Source: Thermoflexales bacterium (lineage in GTDB: Bacteria; Chloroflexota; Anaerolineae; J036; Brachytrichaceae). From it: 33,731 nt of DNA. The number at the start of each line of letters is the position of its first letter. The first letter of the stretch is position 1. The stretch lies in assembly GCA_025056965.1 (NCBI GenBank), contig JANWVF010000007.1, positions 1-33,731 on the forward strand. The letters are read 5' to 3'. The notes beneath the pieces were generated by a model. It searched no databases and was not told the DNA's origin. It saw only the letters and a program-made list of their open reading frames with translations. Position numbers and translations under genes: made by a program. This document shows, piece by piece, positions 21,062-28,307 of the stretch.

Positions 21062-21874
21062 ATCAGGCGCTTGCGCTTCGCCGGGACTGCTGCCACCGAT
21101 GCCGCAGTAGATGCATGCCCGGCCGGCAGCAGCGCCGATATCATCAACTTGCCTGCCGGGGACCTACGCGCTGATCATCGCTGGCCCTAATGAAGACGCG
21201 GGGGCGACCGGCGATTTGGACATCAGCAGTGCCGTCACCATCATCGGCGCCGGTGTAAACGCGACTGTCATCCAAGCGGGCGCCACGCCCAGCAGCGGCA
21301 TTGACCGGGTGTTTCATGTAACCGGCGCTGTTTCTTCTACCCTGCAGAACCTGAAGATCGCCAACGGAAAGGCCTCGATTGGCGTCGGTATCTATAACGA
21401 TGACGGCGGTATGCTCATCAGCAACGTCTCCTTCTCCGGCAACAGCGCATCCGGCAGCGGCGGAGGCGTTTACAATCTCGCCGGCAGCACGGCGACGCTC
21501 CGCAACACCATCGTCGGCAGCAGCGCGAGCGGCGGCGATTGCGTCGGCGCACTGAGCACGTCAAGCCATCACAACTTAAGCCATCACAACCTATTGAAAG
21601 CACGGGCGCCAACGCCTGTAATCTCACCCAAGGCGTGAACGGCAACATCATCGGGCTAAACCCTCGCCTGGGCGGGCTCACCGGCTCGCCGGCCTACCGT
21701 CCGCTGCTCCCGAGTAGCCCGGCGATTGACAAGGGCAACAACACCAGCTGCCCTAGCGGCGATCAGCGTGGCATAGCGCGCCCGCCGGACGGGGATCGAA
21801 ACGGCGTGGCAATCTGCGACATCGGTGCCTATGAACGCCTACTTTATACCTGCCTGCCGCGCGTTACTCGGTGA
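21062..21874 (+). pseudogene. Frameshifted secreted parallel beta-helix protein ('DIGAYE' type)
   Basis: This is a remnant of a CSLREA / choice-of-anchor-Q type secreted beta-helix protein, spread over three frame segments. The first (to about 21158) reads TAATDAAVDACPAGSSADIINLPAG, with a decayed CSLRE-like start. A GGGG run at 21158-21161 appears to hold one extra base and shifts to TYALIIAGPNEDAGATGDLDI and the helix coils (NVSFSGNSASGSGGGVYNLAGSTATLRNTIV). Around 21591-21596 a base appears lost: the sense continues in another frame as IESTGANACNLTQG, then LLPSSPAIDKGNN, DQRGIARPPDGDRNG and the hallmark CDIGAYE. The last residues, LLYTCLPRVTR, may be a decayed YLPLV-type tail. There is no signal peptide or start. 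Sequencing error could explain one shift, but two plus a missing N-terminus favour true decay. Confidence 0.75.
21563..21592 (+). repeat. 15-bp tandem duplication in the pseudogene
   Basis: AAGCCATCACAACTT at 21563-21577 is followed directly by AAGCCATCACAACCT at 21578-21592, with one mismatch. It duplicates an S-H-H-N-L coding segment immediately before the second frameshift, which suggests replication slippage in the decaying gene. Confidence 0.8.
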
Positions 21875-21929
21875 GATGCCTGACGCGACAACTCGCCTAC
21901 CCCGCGGCGCTATACCCTCAGGGGAATTC

Positions 21930-21957
21930 TTGACACGCGCATCGGCACGGCTACACT
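21930..21957 (+). promoter_or_regulatory. Sigma-70-type promoter of the hydroxyacid dehydrogenase gene
   Basis: TTGACA (21930-21935), a 16-base spacer, then TACACT (21952-21957). Transcription would begin near 21964, giving a leader of about 25 nt that contains the TGAGG ribosome site (21976-21980). Confidence 0.7.
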
Positions 21958-21988
21958 CGCGTCGGAATTGATCTCTGAGGCATTCGCT

Positions 21989-22972
21989 ATGTCCAAGCCA
22001 CGCGCGTTCATCTCTCGGCGCATTCCCCAACCCGCGATTGATCTCATCGCCTCTGTCTGCGACTACGGCATCTGGGACGAGTTGACGGCTGCTCCGCGCG
22101 ACGTGTTCCTGCGCGAGGCTGCCTGCTCGGACGGCGTGCTAGTGATGCCAAGTGAAAGGATTGACGATGCGTTCCTCGATGCCGCGCCGCGCGTGAAGGT
22201 CGTCGCCAATATGGCCGTCGGCTACGACAACATTGACGTGCCGGCGTTGACCAAGCGCGGGGTGTTGGCGACAAACACGCCCGACGTGTTGACCGAAACG
22301 ACTGCCGACGTGGCTTGGGCGCTGCTCATGGCGGCTGCGCGGCGCGTGGTCGAGGGCCACAAAACGATGGAGGCCGGCCGGTGGGGCGCTTGGCATCCTT
22401 TTTACATGCTCGGCCAAGACGTATATGGCGCGACCCTTGGCATCGTCGGCGCCGGCCGAATCGGCACGGCCGTCGCACGGCGGGCAAAGGCCTTCAACAT
22501 GCGCGTGCTGTATCACAATCGCCGGCGCGCGCCGCAGTTAGAAGTGGCTTTGGACGCCGAATATCGCGCCTTCGACGACCTGCTGCGCGAGAGTGACTTC
22601 GTAGTAGTGACCACGCCGCTCACCGACGAGACGCGCGGGATGTTCGGCGCGCGCGAGTTCGCGTTGATGAAGGACACAGCGATCTTCGTCAACGTCGCGC
22701 GCGGCGGCGTGGTGAAGGAAGCCGAGCTGGTCGAGGCGCTCAGGCGCGGCCGGCCGTGGGCAGCCGGCCTCGATGTGTTCGAGGTCGAGCCGACGCCTAA
22801 AGACAACCCACTCTTTGCGCTGCCCAACTTCGTCGGCACGCCGCACATCGGCAGCGCGACGCTGCGCACGCGCATCGCTATGGCCAAGTTAGCCGCGCAG
22901 AACCTGGTCAACGCGCTGACCGGCAAACCGCCGCTTACTCCTATTAACCCCGAAGTGTTGCGCAACCAGTAG
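21989..22972 (+). CDS. D-isomer-specific 2-hydroxyacid dehydrogenase (glyoxylate/hydroxypyruvate reductase-like)
   Basis: 327 aa. NAD(P)-dependent reductase interconverting 2-oxoacids and D-2-hydroxyacids. The N-terminal substrate domain contains VVANMAVGYDNIDVPALTKRGV. The Rossmann domain has LGIVGAGRIGTAVARRAKAFNMRVLYHNR. The catalytic triad is Arg238 (NVARGGVV), Glu267 (DVFEVEP) and His286 (GTPHIGSAT), with the spacing expected for GyaR/GhrB-type enzymes. The ATG at 21989 is chosen because TGAGG lies 8 nt upstream; an in-frame TTG at 21968 would add seven residues but has no ribosome site. A good promoter precedes it. It converges on the permease gene with 14 bp between stops. Glyoxylate or hydroxypyruvate is the likely substrate; D-lactate or phosphoglycerate types cannot be fully excluded. 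Confidence 0.9.
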   Translation: MSKPRAFISRRIPQPAIDLIASVCDYGIWDELTAAPRDVFLREAACSDGVLVMPSERIDDAFLDAAPRVKVVANMAVGYDNIDVPALTKRGVLATNTPDVLTETTADVAWALLMAAARRVVEGHKTMEAGRWGAWHPFYMLGQDVYGATLGIVGAGRIGTAVARRAKAFNMRVLYHNRRRAPQLEVALDAEYRAFDDLLRESDFVVVTTPLTDETRGMFGAREFALMKDTAIFVNVARGGVVKEAELVEALRRGRPWAAGLDVFEVEPTPKDNPLFALPNFVGTPHIGSATLRTRIAMAKLAAQNLVNALTGKPPLTPINPEVLRNQ

Positions 22973-22986
22973 TCGCAACCTCGACT

Positions 22987-23775
22987 TCATCCGCCTATGC
23001 TGGCGTATTTCCTAAGTGCCGCCCGCCACGCCAGGCGGCTAAGGGCGAACAGAGCCAACGTCGCGGCGATGCCATAAGCGATCAGCAGCCAATTCGGGCG
23101 CCCAAGGAGCATCTCCGCCGGCACGGTGCTGATGAACGCGATCGGCAGCACGAACGAAAGCACGCTGCGGAGCGGTTCGGGGAACGCTTGCACAGGATAG
23201 CGCGCCGTCTCTAGAAGTCCGAGCAGAAGCTCCTCAATGTTGGTCAAATCCACTACCCAGAAGCAGAGTGCCATCAACAAGCTCATGGCGGCATACAGCA
23301 GCAGCAGCGTGAATCCCAACAGCACAAGAAAGCCGAATAGCGGAGCGCCGCCGACCGCGGATGCCTGGGATAGGCCCACAGCGATCAACACGACCCCAAT
23401 CAACGCGCTGGAGAGCTTCTCGAAGCGCTGGCGCCGCATGCTGATCAGCAGCATGGCGTCCATCGGCCGAATGAGTATGTAGTCCAATTGGCCGGTGCGC
23501 AGCCCCTCAATTAACTCGCGCAGGCTGGGTTGCAGCACCGCGTCCAAGAAGCCAGAGGCGATGAAGAACAGGCCGACTACGAGCAAGGCTTCGTGAAAGC
23601 GCCATCCGCCCAGCGTTGGCCGGTGGCTATAGAACACCCACGCGCCGCCGACGGCCCAGAGCGCGTCAATCAGCGACATGCCCATCGCGGTGATGAACCC
23701 GACGCGATACTCCATCGCGGTCATCAAGCTGCCGCGCGCCAGGCGAACGAACACCCGCAACGGATGCGCTATCAA
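22987..23775 (-). CDS. ABC-2-type permease subunit (second of pair)
   Basis: 262 aa with about six hydrophobic helices. It starts LRVFVRLARGSLMTAMEYRVGFITAMGMSLIDALWAVGGAWVFYSH, the pattern of the DUF990/COG3694 ABC-2 permease family, which pairs with a COG4587-type permease and a separate ATPase. The conserved loop GQLDYILIRPMDAML lies near residue 95. The start codon appears to be TTG at 23775, 4 nt after the upstream permease stop, which gives the family N-terminus. An internal ATG would remove the first amphipathic segment. The pair is probably translated coupled. Substrate is unknown; relatives export drugs, lipids or peptides. No ATP-binding subunit is encoded in the window. Confidence 0.82.
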   Translation of the reverse strand: MIAHPLRVFVRLARGSLMTAMEYRVGFITAMGMSLIDALWAVGGAWVFYSHRPTLGGWRFHEALLVVGLFFIASGFLDAVLQPSLRELIEGLRTGQLDYILIRPMDAMLLISMRRQRFEKLSSALIGVVLIAVGLSQASAVGGAPLFGFLVLLGFTLLLLYAAMSLLMALCFWVVDLTNIEELLLGLLETARYPVQAFPEPLRSVLSFVLPIAFISTVPAEMLLGRPNWLLIAYGIAATLALFALSRLAWRAALRKYASIGG

Positions 23776-23779
23776 GGCC

Positions 23780-24631
23780 CTACGCTCCCACTGCTGCGTA
23801 GGCGCGCACGCCGGCGCGCCAGACCTGCCGCGCGCCCACCGCGGTCAGCAGCGTCCAGAGCGCTCCTACGATTAGGCGCGCGCTCACCTGGGCCGCGTCG
23901 GCTTGGCCGGTGAGAATTTCCACCGGCAGCGCGACGCTGATGGGGAACGGCGTCCAGACCAGCCACTGTGCCAGCCCGCTGGGGAAGAGCGCCAGCGGCA
24001 CGATGTAGCCACCCAGGAACGCTTTGACAAACTGAAAGGCAGCCGCAATGCCTTGCACCTGAGTAAGCCAGAAACCCAGGCTGCCGATGCTGAACTGGAC
24101 GAAGAACTCGAACAACAGCCCGATCGCGCAGGCAACGACGAATAGCGCCAGCGAGACCGGGCGAAGGTCGAACCGCGCGCCCGGCGTCAGCGCAACCCCC
24201 ACACCGACGGCAAGCATCAACAGCAGCACGATGAATCCGCGCCCGACGAGCGCGCGTGCGAAGAAGACATGCCCAACGTGGAGAGGGCGCAGCAGGTGCG
24301 GCGAAAGCTCGCCGCTGCGGATGAGGCGCTCTAGGTCGTTGACGATACCGACGGCCGTCAGGCGGCGCACCAGAACCGCAGCCAGGTAGTAGGCGACGAA
24401 ATCACCGGTCGTGAATCCAGCCACAGGTGATTCGCGCGCCAGCTCGATCCAGATTGCCATCATCACCAGCGGGAACGCGGCGTTCATCAGCGCAACGACG
24501 AATACGGCTCGGTAGGCCGCGGCGCGCTCCCAGGCGAAGCGCAACAGCACCGGATAGGCGCGGCCGAGGTAGCGCGCTTTCAGAACAAGACCATGCAGCC
24601 TCGTGCGCCCGCTATCGCCGTTCCGGCTCAT
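23780..24631 (-). CDS. ABC-2-type permease subunit (first of pair)
   Basis: 283 aa with about six hydrophobic helices. The N-terminal 25 residues are polar. The membrane part starts YRAVFVVALMNAAFPLVMMAIWIELA, with the conserved loop VGIVNDLERLIRSGELSPHLLRPLHVGHVFFARAL (about 100-135), as in COG4587-type ABC-2 permeases. It should form a heterodimer with the product of the following gene, which shares the same 'G-x-L-x-x-x-L-x-R-P' loop. The chosen ATG at 24631 overlaps the rfbC 3' end by 20 nt and has no Shine-Dalgarno, so it is probably expressed by coupling from rfbC. The cognate ATPase gene is absent nearby. Confidence 0.82.
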   Translation of the reverse strand: MSRNGDSGRTRLHGLVLKARYLGRAYPVLLRFAWERAAAYRAVFVVALMNAAFPLVMMAIWIELARESPVAGFTTGDFVAYYLAAVLVRRLTAVGIVNDLERLIRSGELSPHLLRPLHVGHVFFARALVGRGFIVLLLMLAVGVGVALTPGARFDLRPVSLALFVVACAIGLLFEFFVQFSIGSLGFWLTQVQGIAAAFQFVKAFLGGYIVPLALFPSGLAQWLVWTPFPISVALPVEILTGQADAAQVSARLIVGALWTLLTAVGARQVWRAGVRAYAAVGA

Positions 24632-25187
24632 AGAAAAATTTCGGCGCAGCCAGGTAATCTTTCAGCGACATGCCGGCCTGGTCGCGCTTAGAAAGGATCG
24701 GATCGTTGAAAGGCCATCGGATGCCGATGTCCGGATCGTTCCACATCACTACTTGTTCCGCCGACGGTGTGTAATAAGCGTCGCACTTGTATTGCACCTC
24801 GGCGACCTCCGATAACACCGCGAAGCCGTGCGCGAACCCAACCGGCACCAACAGCTGTCGGGCGTTCTGCGGCGAAAGCTCCACTGCCAGCCACCGAGCG
24901 AAGGTGGGCGAACCGACGCGCAGATCAACCACCACGTCTAGGATTCGCCCGAGCGTGCAGCGCACCAGCTTGGTTTGAGGGGCGCTCATGTCTTGGAAGT
25001 GCAGCCCACGCAGCACTTTGTGAATCGAGCGGGAATGATTGTCTTGGACGAATTCGTGCGTGATGCCCCAGCGGACGAACTCGCGCTTGTTGTAGCTTTC
25101 GAGGAAGAATCCTCGCGCGTCGGAGAAAACCTCCGGTTCGATCAACAAGACGCCGTCTAGGTCGGTTTTGGTAACCTGAATGGCCAT
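24612..25187 (-). CDS. rfbC: dTDP-4-dehydrorhamnose 3,5-epimerase
   Basis: 191 aa, normal for RmlC/RfbC, a cupin enzyme that epimerises dTDP-4-keto-6-deoxyglucose on the way to dTDP-L-rhamnose. Motifs: VFSDARGFFLESYN, FVQDNHSRSIHKVLRGLHFQ with the catalytic His of LRGLHFQ, DVVVDLRVGSPTFARW, PVGFAHGFAVLSEVAEVQYKCDAYYTPSAEQVVMWNDPDIGIRWP and a final ILSKRDQ. The start at 25187 (MAIQVTKTDLDG) matches the family length; an in-frame ATG at 25214 would add MGALTIVVI. TACGAT on the coding strand (25198-25203) lies 10 nt before the chosen ATG. rfbA, rfbB and rfbD are not in the window. It leads into the permease pair, which may hint at surface-sugar work, but that link is only positional. Confidence 0.93.
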   Translation of the reverse strand: MAIQVTKTDLDGVLLIEPEVFSDARGFFLESYNKREFVRWGITHEFVQDNHSRSIHKVLRGLHFQDMSAPQTKLVRCTLGRILDVVVDLRVGSPTFARWLAVELSPQNARQLLVPVGFAHGFAVLSEVAEVQYKCDAYYTPSAEQVVMWNDPDIGIRWPFNDPILSKRDQAGMSLKDYLAAPKFFYEPERR

Positions 25188-25301
25188 GATGACGACAATC
25201 GTAAGCGCGCCCATTTGCCGGGCGAACTTCGGCGATGCACTTGAAGCCTAACTTGAAGAAGCTTCACCATAAGACGTTCGCGCGTCCCCCGGCACGTCTG
25301 T

Positions 25302-25339
25302 ATCATACTCTTCAGGCGCGGATCATCGCTCCGCGCCTG
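25302..25339 (-). promoter_or_regulatory. Inverted repeat over a candidate rfbC promoter
   Basis: CAGGCGCGGA (25313-25322) and TCCGCGCCTG (25330-25339) form a perfect 10-bp inverted repeat with a 7-base loop. ACTCTT (25307-25312) and AAGAGT (25345-25350) extend the symmetry imperfectly. On the minus strand a TATGAT hexamer (plus 25302-25307) follows, so the repeat covers the -35 position of a promoter pointing at rfbC. No T-tract follows on either strand, so operator is more likely than terminator. The 370-bp gap 25188-25557 holds no gene. Confidence 0.45.
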
Positions 25340-25472
25340 ATGCAAAGAGTCGAGTCACGCTACCGATTGCAACCCGGGACCAGCACGTTCGTGTAGAGAA
25401 TCGGTCGCCCCCGATTCGTCTTCTCCAAATTGATCCCCTCTTCCGCAATGCACTCACGCCTTTGATGACCTA

Positions 25473-25500
25473 TTGACTTTTCGCGCCGAATGCATAGAAT
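25473..25500 (+). promoter_or_regulatory. Sigma-70-type promoter of the GntR regulator
   Basis: TTGACT (25473-25478), 16-base spacer, TAGAAT (25495-25500). The predicted start is near 25507, giving a leader of about 50 nt. Confidence 0.65.
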
Positions 25501-25510
25501 CTTATTCATC

Positions 25511-25526
25511 TAAATCATCAGATTAA
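25511..25526. promoter_or_regulatory. AT-rich imperfect inverted repeat, possible GntR operator
   Basis: TAAATC-ATCA-GATTAA has arms matching at five of six positions and lies about 5-20 bases after the predicted transcription start of the GntR gene. It is conspicuously AT-rich in a GC-rich region. Autoregulation by the FCD protein encoded downstream is inferred from position only. Confidence 0.35.
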
Positions 25527-25557
25527 TTCTATTCTTTGGACTTATCGCTGACTAACC

Positions 25558-26304
25558 ATGTTACGAGGCATCGAGTCAGATCTGCTCGAATACATCATCG
25601 AGAATGGCTTGCGCACAGGCGACCGGCTGCCGCCGCTGGAAGAGCTGAGCGCCGAGTTGCAGATTAGCATCGGCAAATTGCGCGAGCAGCTAGAGGTCGC
25701 CCGTGCGCTCGGCTTTGTCGAAGTCAAGCCGCGCACCGGCATCCGCGTCAGCCCCTTCAGCTTTCTGCCGGCGGTTCGCTTTAGCCTGCTATATGCGCTC
25801 GCCCAGGATCGCAAGTTGTTCGATGCCTTCAGCGACCTGCGCAATCATGTCGAGTTCGCTTTCTTCCGCGAGGCAGTCGCGCTACTCACGGATGAGGATC
25901 TCGATCACCTACAGTCGCTGGTCGAGCGAGCTTTCGCTAAGCTCGAAGACCACCCACCGCGCATCCCCCACGACGAACATCGCGAGCTGCATCTGACGAT
26001 CTATCGTCGCCTCGATAACCCCTTCGTCAAGGGGCTGCTCGAAGCCTACTGGGACGCCTACGAGGCCGAGGGGCTGAGCGTGTTCTCCGATTATGACTAC
26101 TTGCACGAGGTGTGGACGTACCACGAGAGGATCGTCAACGCGATCGTCGGCGGCGACGTGAACGAGGCCTATGCGCTGCTGGTGCAGCACACGAAGCTGC
26201 TGCAAAAGCGGCCGCAGGCGCGCACAACGCGCGGGCGGGTAAATGGCGACGCCGCAACGATGGACGAGCGCACACTCGCGCTCCAACAGGTCGTGCCAAG
26301 TTGA
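25558..26304 (+). CDS. GntR-family transcriptional regulator, FCD (FadR-like) subfamily
   Basis: 248 aa. The N-terminal winged helix (about 1-68) reads LLEYIIENGLRTGDRLPPLEELSAELQISIGKLREQLEVARALGFVEVKPRTGIRV, the normal GntR pattern. The all-helical FCD ligand-binding domain (about 80-225) includes DLRNHVEFAFFREAV, DEHRELHLTIYRRLDNPFV and a late YHERIVNAIVGGDVNEAYALLVQH. The conserved Asp/His positions suggest a bound metal and a carboxylic-acid effector, as in related FCD proteins. It lies directly upstream of korAB on the same strand, so an oxoacid or related metabolite as effector is a reasonable guess. It has its own promoter; no Shine-Dalgarno is visible before the ATG. Confidence 0.9.
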   Translation: MLRGIESDLLEYIIENGLRTGDRLPPLEELSAELQISIGKLREQLEVARALGFVEVKPRTGIRVSPFSFLPAVRFSLLYALAQDRKLFDAFSDLRNHVEFAFFREAVALLTDEDLDHLQSLVERAFAKLEDHPPRIPHDEHRELHLTIYRRLDNPFVKGLLEAYWDAYEAEGLSVFSDYDYLHEVWTYHERIVNAIVGGDVNEAYALLVQHTKLLQKRPQARTTRGRVNGDAATMDERTLALQQVVPS

Positions 26305-26311
26305 AATCCGG

Positions 26312-26336
26312 CGCTCGGCGGCGGAGTCGCCGAGCG
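26312..26336 (+). other. GC-rich hairpin between the GntR gene and korA
   Basis: CGCTCGGCG (26312-26320) and CGCCGAGCG (26328-26336) form a perfect 9-bp stem with a 7-base loop, starting 7 bases after the GntR stop. There is no T-tract. It could be a weak terminator or an mRNA processing/stability element between the two genes. Confidence 0.45.
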
Positions 26337-26388
26337 TAGCGACATCCCAATGAGTTTGAGTGAACCCAAGACGGTTCAGGAGATCAAA

Positions 26389-28269
26389 ATGCTAAGAGAG
26401 TTGACCGCTTCAACTAATGCAAACCTAGTTTCTGAAAAGCCCCACCCTACGCTAGAGAGCAATCTTGCGCCCTCACCGCGCGAACCGATCGTCAACGACT
26501 TCGCCATAACGGCCGCCACTAAGAACGGCTCCGGCAGCCAAACGTCCAACGCGATTCTGCTGCGCGCGCTGTTCAAGATGGGCATCCCGGTCAGCGGCAA
26601 GAATATCTTCCCGTCCAACATCCAGGGCCGGCCTACTTGGTACACCATTCGGCTGAGCAAGGACGGTTATTTGGCGCGCCGCGAAACGACCGAAATCATG
26701 ATCGTCTTGAACCCCGACACGGTTCTGGAAGACCACCAGAACACCGCGCCGGGCGGCGTGTTCATGTATGCGGACGACATCAAGCTGCCGGTGCGACGCA
26801 GCGACCTCCACTACTACGCCATCCCGGTCAAGGAGATGGCTCGCCAGCACGAGGCGGATCCTAAGCTGCGCACCTATGTGGCCAACATGGTGTATGTCGG
26901 CGCGATTGCCCAGTTGCTCGGCATTGACCTGGACGAGATCCAAGCCGCGCTGATGTTCCACTTCAAGGGCAAAACCAAGCCGGTAGAGAGCAACATGAAG
27001 GTAGTGCGAGCCGCGGCAGCCTGGGCAGCCGAGAATTTGATCAAGACTGACCCGTATCGAGTGGAGCGCATGGACAAGACCAAGGGGCAGATCATGATTG
27101 ACGGCAACACCGCCGCCGCGCTTGGCGCGATCTACGGCGGCGTGGGGTTCGTGGCCTGGTACCCCATCACGCCGGCCACTAGCCTGGCCGACGCGCTGAA
27201 CGAGTATCTGCCCAAGTTGCGCATTGACCCGGAGACTCAAGCGCCGACCTATGCCGTGGTGCAAGCTGAAGACGAGCTGGCCGCGCTGGGCATGGTGATC
27301 GGCGCGGGGTGGGCCGGTGCGCGGGCGATGACCTGCACGAGCGGCCCCGGCATCTCACTAATGGCCGAATTCACTGGCCTAGGTTACTTCGCCGAGATTC
27401 CGGCGGTGATCTGGGACGTGCAACGCATGGGGCCGGCTACCGGCTTGCCCACTCGCGTTTCGCAGGGCGACGTCATCGCGGCGTACTGGCTCGGCCACGG
27501 TGACACCAAGCATCCCGTGCTGCTGCCCGGTTCGGTCTATGAATGCTTCGAGTTCGGCTGGCGCGCCTTTGACCTGGCCGAGCGCTTGCAGACGCCGATC
27601 TTCGTGCTGAGCGACCTCGATTTAGGCATGAACCAGTGGATGAGCAAGCCGTTCGACTATCCGGAAGAGCCGATGGATCGCGGCAAGGTGCTCACCGAGG
27701 AACAAGTGAATGCCACGCGCGGCTTCGCGCGTTACAAAGATGTGGACGGCGATGGCATCGGCTGGCGCACCCTGCCGGGCAACGAAAGCCCCTTCGCCGC
27801 CTACTTCACGCGCGGCTCCGGCCACAACGAACGCGCCATGCTCTCCGAGCGCGCCGACGACTGGGAGAACAACATGGATCGCCTGGCGCGCAAGTTCGAG
27901 ACGGCGCGCAAGCTCATGCCGCCTCCCGTCATTGACATGGTCGAAGGCGCAGAGATTGGCATCATCGGCTTCGGCTCGACTGATCCGGCCATCCAAGAAG
28001 CCCGCGCCATGCTAGAAGCCAAAGGCATTCGCGCCTCCTACCTGCGCCTGCGCGCGCTGCCGATGAACGACGACATGACGATGTTCTTGGCGGCGCACAA
28101 GCGCATCTATGTAGTCGAGATGAACAGCGACGCCCAGCTGTGCCAGCTTATCCGGCTCCATTCGCCTAAGGACGCCGAGAAGGTGCGCCCCGCTAATCAC
28201 AGCGACGGCCTGCCGCTGACGGCGCACTGGATCACCGAGGAAATTCTGTATCAGGAGACGCGACACTGA
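26389..28269 (+). CDS. korA: 2-oxoacid:ferredoxin oxidoreductase, fused gamma-alpha subunit (KorA)
   Basis: 626 aa. With KorB it oxidatively decarboxylates a 2-oxoacid, probably 2-oxoglutarate, to acyl-CoA using ferredoxin. The N-terminal gamma-type domain (about 25-200) has GSGSQTSNAILLRALFKMGIPVSGKNIFPSNIQGRPTWY, close to KorA of actinobacteria. The alpha domain (about 235-620) has GAIYGGVGFVAWYPITPATSLADAL, QAEDELAALGMVIGAGWAGARAMTCTSGPGISLM and a C-terminal GIIGFGSTDPAIQEARAMLEAKGI. The ATG at 26389 is chosen because AGGAG (26378-26382) lies 6 nt upstream; an in-frame ATG at 26350 would add 13 residues without a ribosome site. korB follows after 38 nt. 2-Oxoglutarate is inferred from the fused form; related branched or pyruvate types are possible. 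Confidence 0.92.
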   Translation: MLRELTASTNANLVSEKPHPTLESNLAPSPREPIVNDFAITAATKNGSGSQTSNAILLRALFKMGIPVSGKNIFPSNIQGRPTWYTIRLSKDGYLARRETTEIMIVLNPDTVLEDHQNTAPGGVFMYADDIKLPVRRSDLHYYAIPVKEMARQHEADPKLRTYVANMVYVGAIAQLLGIDLDEIQAALMFHFKGKTKPVESNMKVVRAAAAWAAENLIKTDPYRVERMDKTKGQIMIDGNTAAALGAIYGGVGFVAWYPITPATSLADALNEYLPKLRIDPETQAPTYAVVQAEDELAALGMVIGAGWAGARAMTCTSGPGISLMAEFTGLGYFAEIPAVIWDVQRMGPATGLPTRVSQGDVIAAYWLGHGDTKHPVLLPGSVYECFEFGWRAFDLAERLQTPIFVLSDLDLGMNQWMSKPFDYPEEPMDRGKVLTEEQVNATRGFARYKDVDGDGIGWRTLPGNESPFAAYFTRGSGHNERAMLSERADDWENNMDRLARKFETARKLMPPPVIDMVEGAEIGIIGFGSTDPAIQEARAMLEAKGIRASYLRLRALPMNDDMTMFLAAHKRIYVVEMNSDAQLCQLIRLHSPKDAEKVRPANHSDGLPLTAHWITEEILYQETRH

Positions 28270-28307
28270 ACGCGGCGCAGCACATGCCGCCCCTAAGGAG
28301 AGAGACT

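Noticed and set aside
25188-25557. tRNA or small RNA gene in the 370-bp gap
   Set aside because: The strong hairpin at 25313-25339 is isolated; no cloverleaf arms, TTCRANY-like loop or CCA end fit around it.
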